From: Cryptomeria japonica
Lineage: Eukaryota; Streptophyta; Pinopsida; Cupressales; Cupressaceae
DNA length: 64,000 bases
Assembly: GCF_030272615.1 (NCBI RefSeq)
Contig: NC_081415.1
Location: 379,217,392 to 379,281,391 of the forward strand
Direction of reading: 5' to 3'
Shown piece by piece: positions 45,772 to 57,489 of the stretch. The translations under genes were made by a program, and so were the position numbers. The first letter of the stretch is position 1. Every line of letters starts with the position of its first letter. The notes below the pieces were generated by a model. The model was not told the origin of the DNA, made no database searches, and worked only from the letters and a program-made list of their open reading frames with translations.

Positions 45772-47356
45772 TGATAACTAAATGATGAACCATGAGTACC
45801 AAACTAGTACTGAGAGGGGGGGTTGAATCTGTACAAACACAAATACAGTCCAAAACTAGTTTGACAGCAAATACCCCAAATGACTGACAAATAGAGATAC
45901 CGGTAAAACAGAGTGGAACCGGTAACATCCAGTACAACTCAATCAATCATGAACCGGTCACTCAATAAGCTACCCTCTTAGCTCAATACTAAAGTATCAT
46001 TATATTATCATACATAAATAGGTAAACTTAACCATCAGATCTTCACAACAGTGAGCTCAATATGTTTTATAGACAGACATAAAACATAGAACCTTCATAT
46101 GCTTAATAGGTAAAACAAAGCATCACAAGACAAAAACATTTCACATGACACACATATTTTTCATGTGGAAACCCAACTGGGAAAAACCACGGTGGGGATG
46201 AATACCCACAAGCTTCTTTTTGAACTCTTTAGAAGTCCACTCTATTAGGAGCCTTGTCTGGTTAAGGACATTACAATAGGTTCTTGTAGGAACTGATCCT
46301 ATTAGGGATCACCTAGTTAAGGGTTAAAACTCGGTAGGGTCACCTTGTTAGAGGATTTCAAGAACTCAATAGTTGAAAGGGTCTCCTAAGCTCTCTAGCT
46401 TCTTAGAACTCATTAGCCTCGAGTTACCCGGTTAAGGGATTTGAATCAAGTCGGTTAAGACCACCCGATTTAAGGGATTTTGAATCAAGCTAGTTAAGGC
46501 TACCCTGTTAGGGGATTTTAAAACTGTTGAAGTGGTTAGAGATCAATAGGAATTAAAATGATCTATTAACAACACTTAATGCTAATGTAGATCCATTTTG
46601 GCTCCTCTTCACCTTCTGCACATTCACTTTGCAGATATCTCTTCTCTCTTTTGGTCTGGCAAGAATCACATATCACTTCCCTTGGATACACACTCACAAC
46701 TTTTGCCAACAACCTCAGAAAGAAACACAACATCGACCTTATAGGAAACATATAGTTTGGTAGCAAAAACCCTAAACCCTAAACCTGCTAGGTTAAGCAA
46801 TTCAAATGGTTCAATCTTGACCGTTGAATCATACAACATTAAATGCAACAATCTTGAATCGATCTCAAGACATTCTCCATCGTCCATTATCCACCAATTT
46901 CATGGTAGCTTATAACCCATCACGCGTTATCATCGTTTGATAGACTTCGCACATCCCAAGGTAGATAGGAATAGTCATCTTCATGCAAGATTCTTCACGC
47001 ACACAGAGCTTTCGTGGCAACATCATATGTCCTCCATCAAAATGCTAACTCATCACACAAAGGTCACCGATTGAGTCACACAGACTTGAGGTACTGCAAC
47101 CGAAAACCCCGAAGTGGAAGCTACCTACCAACCGGTAGTCATACAATGCTTCCATGTGCCGGTTCCCATAACTACATGCCGGTTCACCTTGAACAAATAT
47201 GCTGCTTCACTTTGACATATAAACCAGTTCATACAAATGTCGGTTCCTCTCTCTCTTCACTTATCACATGTGTCGGTTCACACTATGTTTCATATTGACA
47301 TCAATGACAACATACAATATCATTATGTCTCCATGCCGGTTCACATAATGCCAACA
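45772..47356 (-). repeat. 3' LTR of the nested copia element
   Basis: 1,585 bp. Contains the CCGGTTAAGGG-type motif cluster at 46255-46530 and a cluster of GCCGGTTC/TCGGTTC words at 47140-47345. The plus-strand start TGATAAC and end CCAACA are the complement of TGTTGG...TTATCA. One CCGGTTAAGGG unit fewer than the other LTR. Confidence 0.92.
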
Positions 47357-47370
47357 ATCTCCCCCTTTGG
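47357..47370 (-). promoter_or_regulatory. Polypurine tract of the copia element
   Basis: On the minus strand CCAAAGGGGGAGAT abuts the 3' LTR (TGTTGGCATT). A second purine run, GTCAAAGGGGGAGAAGG, lies about 85 bp upstream in the coding direction (around 47453-47470). Confidence 0.9.
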
Positions 47371-47599
47371 CATTGATGGCAATATACAAAAGATATCTTC
47401 TCTGCTTCACATCTTCTCCCCATTTGCTATAGATATCTTTTCGCTTCATTCCTTCTCCCCCTTTGACAACAATGTCAAAGTGGAGGTACAATCATCTATG
47501 TTTCATCATGCTGCTCCCCTTGAGGAGTAGCATCCTTCAACACACCAATCAACCAAAAATTTGTCTTTCCAGTACCTGGCTGATGTGCAACAATCACTT

Positions 47600-50500
47600 T
47601 TAGTTCACCTGCTGAAGGGGCAATACCCCTAATTCACCTCTCAAATGCACAAATGTTGTCTTTGGGAGAGGCTTGGTGAATATGTCTACTAATTTCTCCT
47701 TACTGGACACATGCTCCAGTGCAACATCTTTATTCTGAACCTTTTCCCTCAAGAAATGATACTTAAGCTCAAAATGCTTGGTTCTAGAATGTAAAACCGG
47801 ATTCTTTGATATATTGATAGCACTTGTGTTATCACAGAATATACTTACCGGTTCAGATACAGGGATCTTGAAGCCTTCCAGTACATGCTTCATCCAGATT
47901 GTCTGAGTGCAGTTCATGAAAGCTGCAACATACTCCGCTTCTGCTGTAGACTGAGAGATACAACTTTGCTTTTTACTCATCCATGAGACCAGTCTACCAC
48001 CGAGAAAGAATGCACCACCAGTTGTGCTTTTTCGGTCATCCATATTGCCTGCCCAATCAGCATCTGTGAACACTTTTAGATTGAAATTATTGTTGTATGG
48101 GTACCACAATCCATAGTCAACTATTCCCTTTAGATACCTAAGAATCCGCTTGATTGCAATCAAGTGAGATTCTCTTGGACTCTTTTGGAATCTTGCAATA
48201 ATGCCAACTGCATGTGCAATATCCAGTCTGCTATGCACTACATAATGCAACTTACCAATCATTGATCGGTATTCCTTCTCATCAACCAGTGTGGAATCAT
48301 CTTCTTTTGTCAATTTGCAACCGGTCACCATCGGTGTACCAACTGATTTGCTATCTTCTATGCCAAAAGTCTTCAACACCTCTTTGACATATTTGGACTG
48401 AGTGATGAAGATTCCATCTTCCATCTGCTGGATCTATAGTCCAATGAAGAACTTAATCTCCCCTATGAGTGACATCTCAAACTCTTTCTACATCTCATCA
48501 GTAAACTCATGACTCATCTTGTCATCTCCACCAAAGATGATGTCATCAACAAAAACTTCATAGATTAGGATCTGATCTCCTTCAGACTTCAAGTAGATAT
48601 TGCTATCTTCACTTGTTCTCTCAAATCCAATCTTCACAAGATGGGAATGTAGGCGCTCATACCATGCCCTATGTACCTTCTTTAGACCATATAATGCTTT
48701 ATGTAGCCTACATACCATGTCACTGTCTTCAGATAGGGCAAACCCATATGGTTGCTCAATATACACCTCCTCTTCAAGTACACCATTTAGGAATGCAGAT
48801 TTTACATCCATTTGATATACCTTGAACCTCTTAAAAGCTGCATATGCAAGAAGCATACAAACTCCTTCCAATCTAGCTATAGGAGCAAAGGTTTCCCCAT
48901 AGTCTTCTCCTTCTTCTTGAGCATATCCTTTGCATACCAATCTGGCTTTATTCCTAATCACTGTGCCATCCTCATTTAGCTTATTTTTGAACACCTATTT
49001 GGTGCCAATGACATTTTTATGCTCTGGCCTGGGTACCAAGGACCATGTACCATTTTTCTCTATCTGGTCAAGTTCTTCTTCCATTGCTTTGATCCATTCT
49101 TCATCTTTATGAGCCTCTTTGAATGACTTAGGCTCAAATTCAGAGATCATACATGAGTTTTCTCTGATCTTTCTTCTAGTAAGGATTCCTGCATCCTTAT
49201 CACCTATGATCTGCTTGGGATCATGATTCAACTTGACATACCGAGGAATGGTCTTAACTGGTTCTTCTTGCTTTTCTTCTTCATCCTCATCTTCATCAGT
49301 ATCAACATTCACCGGTTCAGGGACACTATTACTGGTACTTGGTTGGCTAACAACCGATTCCCAAAAGGTTGCAACCGGTTCATTTACAGCTTGCTCACTA
49401 CCAGTTTCCTCAGTCTTCTTAGAGGATTCATCAACTCTTACATTGATGATTTCCATAATTCTCTAAGTCCTATTGTTGTAACACTTGAAAGCTTTACTCT
49501 TGGTGGAATATCCTAGAAATATTCCTTCATCACATTTAGCTTCAAATTTGCCCTGATGTTCACTCCTCTTGATGTAACATTTGCTCCCAAATACCTTAAA
49601 GTAGTTAACCACAGGTGTCTTACCAGTCCAATACTCATAAGGAGTTTTGTCCTTACCCTTTTTGATGAGTACTCGGTTCATAGTGTAGACTGCAGTGCTC
49701 ACCACTTCTCTCCAAAAGGTGTGAGCTACCTTTCCTTGGATCAACATGGTTCTAGCTGCTTCAACCATAGTCTAGTTATTCCTTTCTGCTAGGCCATTCT
49801 GCTGTGGAGTCCGGGGGGCAGACAGCTGTCTCTTGATGCCAAATTCTTCACAATACTTGTTGAATTCACTGGAAGTGAATTCCCCTCCTTGATCAGTTCT
49901 GAGACATTTGATCCTTTTACCACTTTCCTTCTCCACTAATGCTCTGAAAGATTTGAATTTCCCAAAAGATTCAGACTTGTCTTTCAAGAATGTGACCCAC
50001 ATCATTCTTGAGCAGTCATCAGTGAGAATCATGAAGTACCTATCACCCTGCACACTTCTAGTTTTCATAGGACCACATAAATAAGTATGCACAAGATCAA
50101 GCAAGTTGTCAGCAGTGAAAGATTTACCTTTAAAGGTCGAGGAAGACATTTTCCCCAATTGACATTCTCTACACAAGGTATTATCCAGTTTGCTCATCAC
50201 CGGCAACCCTCTAACTGCCTTGATCTTACTAGCCTTCACAATGTTGTCAAAGTTCACATGGCAGAATCTCCTATGCCATATCCATCTATCATCAAGTTTA
50301 GCCATAAGATATTTACTTATATTTGCATTCAGATGAAATAGGTTACCTTTAGTCTGCATGCTAGTGGCCACCAATTTACCATCTTTTCCTTTGATTCTGC
50401 AAACTCCATTCTTGAATTGTAGAGTGAGGCCACTGTCATTTAGCTAGGCAACACTTAGAAGGTTGTGTCTGAGACCATCAACCTAGTACACATTGTCAGC

Positions 50501-51691
50501 ACTACTCCTTCCATTCAAAGAGATGGACCCTCTGCCTTTGACCATGCATGGTGCATCATTGCCAAAGCGAACCACACCACCATCATACTCCTCTAAGGAT
50601 AGAAACTTGCTCCGGTCACCAGTCATATGGTGAGAAAAGCCACTATCAATGATCCACTCATTGGAATCATCAAATCGGGAGACAAGAGACTTCTTGTCTG
50701 CCACATCTTCCTTTACAACAACAAACACAATGTCTTCATTCTCTTCATATTTTGAGTCCTCATCAGTGACACCTTCATCAACTACCACAAAACAGTTTCT
50801 CCAGTTTCCTCCTTTGAATTTCTTGAACCTTTCTGGTTTATCCTTGTTGTCGCTATTAGGACAATTCATAGAAATATGTCCTATCCGATTACAAGAGAAA
50901 CATTTCAAAGGTAGCTTACCTTTGTATTTACCAGTTCCTTTTGAGAATTTCCTGGCAAGAAGTGCTTCAAATTCCATCAGAAACTCTTCATCATTCATTT
51001 CTCTGCTCTGATTAGGTTCCCCACTAGTGCTAGCCTCTTTTCCTTCTCTGGAAGGTATAGCAAAGGCTCTAAAAGTTGATTCTATCTTTTGAACACTGCC
51101 ATCAAAACTATTCAGCTCATAGGCTGTCAACTTGGCTATGATGGAGTCCAAGGACACGTTAGACTTGTCTATTGATCTTAGCTCTTGAATAGAAGCAACT
51201 CTTACTGCATAGACCAGCAACAGGGATCTCAAGACTTTGCTTACCATAGTGGAATCTTCTATTTTGCCACTTGCACTCTTTATTTCTCCAACATCTATTT
51301 TGATTCTTATTCCATATTGCTGAATGGTCTCTCCTTCAACCATCCGCATGTCTTCAAACTTCCCTCTCAGGCTCTCTTCCTTAGCTTGTTTTACATGCTC
51401 ATCACCACCATAGATATTTTCAAGAGCATCCCATACCTCTTTGGGATTTGCCTTGTCTTGAACATCAATAAACTCAATGTTAGATAGACTACTGATGAGG
51501 GCTTCCATGACTTGCCCATTTTCTTGTAGCTCTCTCCTTTGGTCATCGATGAGAGTACCGGTAGGAACAACATATACATTTTCAACATAACTCCAGTGTT
51601 GAACACCCATGCTTTTGATGAATATCTTCATCTTGTCTTTCCATATACCAAAATTTTCCCTGTTAAACTTTGGACCTTCCCTCTTCATCAT
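47600..51691 (-). pseudogene. Copia Gag-Pol polyprotein, seven amber stops
   Basis: One frame of 1,364 codons including the terminal TAA. Gag: MMKREGPKFNRENFGIWKDK and a CCHC knuckle CFSCNRIGHISMNC. Protease: EWIIDSGFSHHMTGDRSKFL. GAG-pre-integrase and integrase: [62 protein letters not shown] and [58 protein letters not shown] and [10 protein letters not shown]. RNase H: VFTDADWAG, STAEAEYVAA, FCDNTSAI. Stops are at 50483, 50444, 49772, 49463, 48995, 48488 and 48434 (lowest base of each codon), every one TAG. By family consensus most replace Gln and the one before [10 protein letters not shown] replaces Trp. All catalytic residues are otherwise present. Confidence 0.95.
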
Positions 51692-51746
51692 TTGACTAGG
51701 ATCTTTTCCTCAAGCGGTTAAGCTTACAACACAGAGGACCTGGAGT

Positions 51747-51758
51747 GCTCTGATACCA
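51747..51758 (-). promoter_or_regulatory. Primer-binding site of the copia element
   Basis: TGGTATCAGAGC on the minus strand, two bases after the 5' LTR end; complementary to initiator tRNA-Met. The same 12 bases serve the LARD at 34385-34396. Confidence 0.92.
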
Positions 51759-51760
51759 AT

Positions 51761-53355
51761 TGATAACTAAATGATGAACCACGAGTACCAAATTGGTACT
51801 GAGAGGGGGTGTGAATCAGTACAAACACAAATATATTCCAAAACCAGTTTGACAGCAAATACCCCAAATGACTGACAAACAGGCATACCAGTAAAACAGA
51901 GTGCAACTGATAACATCTAGTACAACTCAATCAGTCATGAACTGGTCACTCAATAAGCTACCCTCTTAGCTCAATACTAAATTATCATTATATTCTCATA
52001 CATAAATAGGTAAACTTAACCATCAGATCTTCACAACAGTGAGTTCAATATGTTTTATAGACAGACATAAAACATAGAACCTTCATATGTTTAATAGGTA
52101 AACAAAGCATCACAAGACAAAAACATTTCACATGACACACATATTTTTCATGTGGAAACCCAACTGGGAAAAACCACAGTGGGGATGAATACCCACAAGC
52201 TTCTTTTTGAACTCTTTAGAAGTCCGCTCTATTAGGAGCCTTGTCCGGTTAAGGATATTACAATAGGTTCTTGTAGGAACCGATCCTATTAGGGATCATC
52301 CGGTTAAGGGATACCCGGTTAAGGGTTAAAACCCAGTAGGGTCACCTTGTTAGAGGATTTCAAGAACTCAATAGCTGAAACGATCTCCTAATCTCTCTAG
52401 CTTCTCAAAACTCATTAGCCTCGAGTTACCCGGTTAAGGGATTTGAATCAAGCCGGTTAAGACCACCCGATTTAAGGGATTTTGAATCAAGCCAGTTAAG
52501 GCTACCCTATTAGGGGATTTTACAACTGTTGAAGTGGTTAGAGATCAACAGGAATTACAATGATCTGTTAACAACACTCTATGCTAATGTAGATCCATTT
52601 TGGCTCCTCTTCACCTTCTGCACATTCACTTTGTAGATATCTCTTCTCTCTTTTGGTCTAGCAAGAATCACGTATCACTTCCCTTACACACTCATAACTT
52701 TTGCCAACAACCTCAGAAAGAAACACAACATTGACCTTATAGGAAACATACAGGTCAGTAGAAAAAAACCTAAACCCTAAACCTGTTAGGTTAAGCGATT
52801 CAAACGGTTCGATCCTGACCATTGAATCATACTGCATTAAATGCAACAATCTTGAATCGATCTCAAGACATTCTCCATCGTCCATTATCCACTGATTTCA
52901 TGGCAGCTGATAACCCATCATGCGTTATCATCGTTTGACAGACTTCACACATTCCCGAGGTAGATAGGAATAGTCATCTTCATGCAAGATTCTTCACGCA
53001 CACAGAGCTTCCATGGCAACACGATCTGTCCTCCATCAAACTACTAACTCATCACACAAAGGTCACCGATTGAGTCACACAGACTTGAGGTACTCCAACT
53101 GAAAACCCTGAAGTGGAAGCTACCTACCAACCGGTAGTCATACAATGCTTCCATGTGCCGGTTCCCATAACTACGTTCCGGTTCACCTTGAACAAATATG
53201 CCACTTCACTTTGGCATATAAACCGATTCATACAAATGTCGGTTCCTCTCTCTCTTCACTTATCACATTTGCCAGTTCACACTATGTTTCATATTGACAT
53301 CAATGACAACATACAATATCATTATGTCTTCATGTCGGTTCACATAATGCCAACA
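51761..53355 (-). repeat. 5' LTR of the nested copia element
   Basis: 1,595 bp, the partner of 45772-47356. The difference in length is explained largely by one extra CCGGTTAAGGGATA unit near 52300-52320. Differences between the copies are mostly transitions. Confidence 0.92.
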
Positions 53356-53358
53356 GTC

Positions 53359-55331
53359 TGATGCAGGATCATCCCCAGTCTATGAGCAATCTTGCATTAA
53401 CCAAAAATATTTCCTTTCAGTTTAGTTCTTGTTCAGTTCAGTGTGTAGTTTTCTCTTACTACTAGTAAGTGCCAATAGTTTCTTTCTTTTCATTGCAGAT
53501 CCTATTTTTAGTTTCCAGGCTGGTTCATGTGCTTAATTCCATATTTTTCAATCCATTTGGATTCTTTTCTAGCTAGTTATCTCTCTTGGTTGACTATTTC
53601 TGGGTTCTGGGACAATTTTTGTGCTTATCGGTTGGTCTTCCTTCATTTTCTGAGTGGTTTCTTGGCATGTGGATCAATTTGGGGTCTTTTCTGATGTTCT
53701 TTGGCGTGTGGCTAACCTTCCTTCTAATTTGCACTTCTTGGTTGTTATTTTCCAAAAAAAATTATTTCATTCTTATAGTCGACCTAGTTACATGTTTCAT
53801 TTTCTTGCATTGGTGAATGTAATCTTTTGTGGTTGACCTAGATATGTTCTGGAGGGTATATATAGGGTATTATGCAATTATTTGTAGGACAGAGAATGTA
53901 GAAATCAGAACAAGGATTGAGATTTGTGATTAGTGATCTGGTTGATTCTAAGAGTCCCGGATGGATTGTATCTGGCTTGTAGCCTGCATGTAACCGGTTG
54001 ACTATGAGATGTGTTGTTGACTTGAATTTCATCCTCAGAATGTTACCTGCAATAAGTTAGTTTCACAAAATACAAATGGAAATACTACAGGAAATCCAAA
54101 CTCAACCAATGAAACTAGATGAAGTATACATAAAGTAAAATACTAATATTACCTTCATGGCTTATGTCTCATTGTGTCCTAACTCCACTGTTCCTGGTTG
54201 TAGATGGTGTGCTCTCAGACAATGCACTGATGGCTTCCAAGATAGCATATGAAGAATGGACTGATAACTTGTAGTTAACTGATACTATGATATGCAATAC
54301 TACATGATTTTGCTAAAATGATTATGCTAAATGATATTTGCTATTTGCTTCAAAATTAAACTCACGGATGCATATGATTAGCTTGCAAAATGCACTTGAA
54401 GTCTCTTGAAGTCTCTTGAAATCTAACTCTCTCTCAACTAAAGCTCTTGATTTTATAGACCTTGAGAGGATTAGATGATGTGGCTTAGATCAATGGTCCT
54501 AATCAGATCTGCAGATTTGGATGGCTGTGAACAAAAGTGAAGGTTGAGAGAAAGGGAGAAGGAGAAGACAAGTGTCACTCATCTCACCTTGACTGGGTTG
54601 CTGACTGAAAGAATCTAGGGATGGTTGGAGGAAATTTAGGCATGATAGGACAAGTGGACTCAAGTTCTTCCTAAGATGTAGGGGGTGTTGGAGAGAATAT
54701 AGAAGATGGTTATGAAATATGTGTACGTACACAATATTCATTAATTTTGGTGGTTGGAGATAAATGACGAATTAATATTTAAGAAATATTAATTTTCTTA
54801 GCCACATGTTTGATGAGTTGGCAAAGGGAAGATGAAGTGGAGATGGAGGGTGAGTTGGAAAAAGAAAGATTAAATAATTTAAAAATTATTTAATATTTGA
54901 GACTATAGGATAGGAGAATAACTATTAAATATTAGATATTTAATTAACTTGGTTAGAGGAATAATTAAATATTAGATATTTAATTAATTAGAAGAATATG
55001 ATAGATGAATTAATTAATAAAATATTAATTAATAGAAAGACATGAAAATGAATTAAATAAATTAATCTTTTCAAATTAACTATTTAATAGAAGAAAAAAT
55101 CATTAAATAAATATAAAATATTTATTTAATTGCTCATAGCCATTTTTATGTGTATACAAGATGTTCTATGATGATTGTTGATGATAATCGGTTGGTTGTT
55201 GGAGATTCTAAGACAATAATATGATTTGTTGTTGTAATCTTGCTATGTTTTCTTGTTGCTTTCATTGTCTTACTCTTTCTACATAAGCTAGTCAATTCTC
55301 TTTTGAGGGTTTATCGGTTATGGCTGCATCA
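53359..55331 (+). repeat. 3' LTR of the Ty3/gypsy element, interrupted
   Basis: Its first two bases belong to the copia target site GTCTG. It matches 42581-43379 up to 54011 and again from 55159; the 1,147 bp between is a separate solo LTR. Confidence 0.9.
54012..55158. mobile_element. Nested solo LTR, TSD AGATG
   Basis: Starts TGTTGTTGACTTG and ends TGTGTATACA, flanked by AGATG (54007-54011 and 55159-55163). The other LTR copy of the host element is continuous at this point. No ORF or interior is present, so this is a solo LTR. The right half (54755-55130) is dominated by A/T palindromes such as AAATATTAGATATTTAATTA. The orientation of the lost element is not determined. Confidence 0.88.
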
Positions 55332-55336
55332 GATTT

Positions 55337-56870
55337 AATTAAATAAACCCCCACCTTTTTTTCCCTCCTCGTGAGACTTCCAAAATACATTCATAGCCAT
55401 GTGCTAAACTCTATCTCTAGATAATTTATAAATATTTTGCTCTGCCAAATTAATAAAAAATAATCTCCCACCTTGGCAACATATTTAAATCATTACTAAA
55501 ATGATTTAAAATATATTTAATTTAAATTGCCTTCTTGCACCTTTGGTTTAAAGCACTTTGGGAAACAATTCCCTGTATTCAAATCATTTAAATGCTCTTG
55601 TTTTCCTCTTTGATCACTCAAGGCCAACCACATTATGATTTAAACCAAAAATGATTTAAATATTGAATATCTCTTCAAATAAGCATCAATCTGTCTCATT
55701 GGGTCACAACTTTAGTCGGGTCCCTGGTGGGCCTAGCTAAAAAAAAATCAATTCTGAACAACTGACCCCTAAAGATGCTCTAAAACCTCAATTTGACACA
55801 TTCTGAATTTGAAAATTTTGGTAGATGATCATTTGATTTGACGTTCAAAATCTCTAAATTTTGATCAAAACAACTTGAGTAGCCTTCAGAATTGCCTTAA
55901 GAAATTGACTAGATCATCTTCCTAGATCTTGAAAACTTGTATACTTGTAAAATGTTATACAAGGAATCCATAATGCCAAATAATTATTCATGACAATTCC
56001 TAAGATGAAAATTTTAATCTACTTAGTCACTTTCTGAAACTCACCCTTCTAAAACCTCTTGAAGCTTGTTTAATCACCGATTTGAAAAAATATGAAAACT
56101 CCGTTTCAAGGGCTTCCACTTGGAAAGTTGATACATCTAGATACAATGAGAATGTGCACAAGATGGTTTTGATTTATTTGATCACATGTAAAAAATATTC
56201 ACATTCAAACTTTCCCTCTGAAAATTTTGGAAACACTGATATTCAAACACTGAAAAAATATCAAATGAGGTGTTGAGGGGGCTACAAACTGGAAAAGTGG
56301 TAGATAAACATATAGAGAATCAATAGGAACATTCACCTTTGTATACAGGTCAATAGGTCATGAAGTAAAAACTCAAATGTTGGGCTACTTTGGTAGATTT
56401 TACATAGTTCAGCCTACAAATCAGAATAATTTGCAAATGGATTTGACCTTGAAAATAGGTCAAATGGATTCATAGGGATTTAAGAAATTACATAGGGATT
56501 CATTAAGTTGTAGACAATCACCAAAAAAATATTGGTTTGACATGACACTCAGTTGTTAACAAATGCAACTCCTCAAAGATGGCTACTCAGAAAAGTTTTA
56601 CAATCACAATCAACAAACCCATCTCAGGACCCTAAAACAAGAAGTTAAAAAAATCATCAATTATGATCTAAGTAGGCTGAAAATGGTCATATTCCATCTC
56701 TAGTAAGAGGGTAACAAGATGCCACAATGTTTTTTCATGACAATCAATGGGTGTGAAGATACTGACCCTCAAAGTGGGCTACTTGAGATGGAATTTTAAG
56801 GGTATTTCTAAGTGTCCTTAAGAAAAATTTTACATGGGCCCTCAAAATTTAGCCAAATTTTGGAGGTCCC
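55337..56870. other. Unassigned non-coding stretch
   Basis: No gene or LTR end was recognised. The sequence is AT-rich with ATTTAAAT words near 55480-55530. It was continuous with the sequence before 42576 until the Ty3/gypsy element inserted. Confidence 0.4.
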
Positions 56871-56881
56871 AACACATGTTA

Positions 56882-57480
56882 TCATGAAATTGGGTTCTAA
56901 ATCTCCAACTGCAAGTATTGAGCAAAGGGATATATGTAGGTCAAGTCTTAAGACCCACCTTACATCTGCTTGGTGTGAGGATATGTTGTTTGGGTCTTGA
57001 GACCCAATTAACATATTATGGTTGCAAGTGTGACTTGTAATTGAGTCTCAAAAACTTGATTGCAAGTATGCATAGTATTTGACAAAACATGTAATTGGAG
57101 TTTAAAAACTCGATTTCACATGCAAATGGCACTCACATGTAAATCAAGTCTCATGGTCCAAATTATATATGTAATTTGGGTTTCAAGGCCTAAATTACAT
57201 GTGTAATTTGGTTCTTAAGGCCTGAATTGCATGCAAAGGGGAAAAACACTTGTAATTTCGGGTCTTCGAACTAACTTTACATAGAAAAAAATTAAACAAT
57301 AAGACTTAAAATATTAAAAATGACAATCTAGGACTTCGACCTTTGATTGAAAATGACTTAGAGATGAGATATACTAGAGAATAAATGACTTGTACCTTGA
57401 TAATTATTTCTTATACCTTTAAATAAAAAAATGATGTAGGGTTATCCATAATTTTCACCAAGCTCAAATTGGAGATAACA
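56882..57480. repeat. Third copy of the palindrome-array module, right part
   Basis: Matches about 12972-13515 in order (CAAGTATTGAGCAAAGGGAT, GGTTGCAAGTGTGACTTG, GATTGAAAATGACTT, ATAAATGACTTGTACCT, CAAGCTCAAATTGGAGATAA). Clear palindromes: 56935-56964, TGTAGGT/ACCTTACA around GTCTTAAGAC; 56990-57007, TTGGGTCTTGAGACCCAA; 57089-57122, CATGT/ACATG; 57169-57200, ATGTAATTT/AAATTACAT around GGGTTTCAAGGCC; and a further unit at 57201-57233. The spacing is like that at 12874-13310. Confidence 0.82.
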
Positions 57481-57489
57481 CTTTGGTTG

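Larger units (their letters stand above)
45772..53355 (-). mobile_element. Nearly intact Ty1/copia element, nested
   Basis: LTRs 45772-47356 and 51761-53355 begin TGATAACTAAATGATGAACC and end ATGCCAACA on the plus strand. The element is flanked by GTCTG on both sides (45767-45771, 53356-53360), so it inserted right at the start of the 3' LTR of the Ty3/gypsy element. The coding strand is minus: PBS TGGTATCAGAGC at 51758-51747, then a single frame 51691-47600 with Gag, protease, integrase, RT and RNase H in copia order, then PPT CCAAAGGGGGAGAT at 47370-47357. The 1.6-kb LTRs are long for copia. No frameshift was found; only seven TAG codons break the frame. Confidence 0.95.
42581..55331 (+). 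mobile_element. Ty3/gypsy element lacking RT and integrase, twice interrupted
   Basis: LTRs 42581-43379 and 53359-55331 begin TGATGCAGGA and end GGTTATG-T/G-CTGCATCA. The flanks are both GATTT (42576-42580, 55332-55336), a perfect target-site duplication. TGGTATCAAAGC (43382-43393) follows the 5' LTR as an initiator-Met-like PBS. The interior has gag (43540-44900) and protease (45022-45456) and then meets the 3' LTR with no RT, RNase H or integrase. A copia element (45772-53355) sits at the start of the 3' LTR and a solo LTR (54012-55158) inside it. Without these insertions the element would be about 4.0 kb. Confidence 0.9.

Noticed and set aside
46566-47530. ORFs within the copia LTR and the sequence next to it
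   Set aside because: The same frames occur, altered, in the partner LTR at 52658-53361; non-coding LTR sequence.
48434-50485. Programmed amber readthrough or suppression in the copia element
   Set aside because: Seven TAG codons spread over Gag-Pol, including one inside the RT at a conserved Trp, fit mutation better than regulated readthrough. Kept only as an alternative to test.
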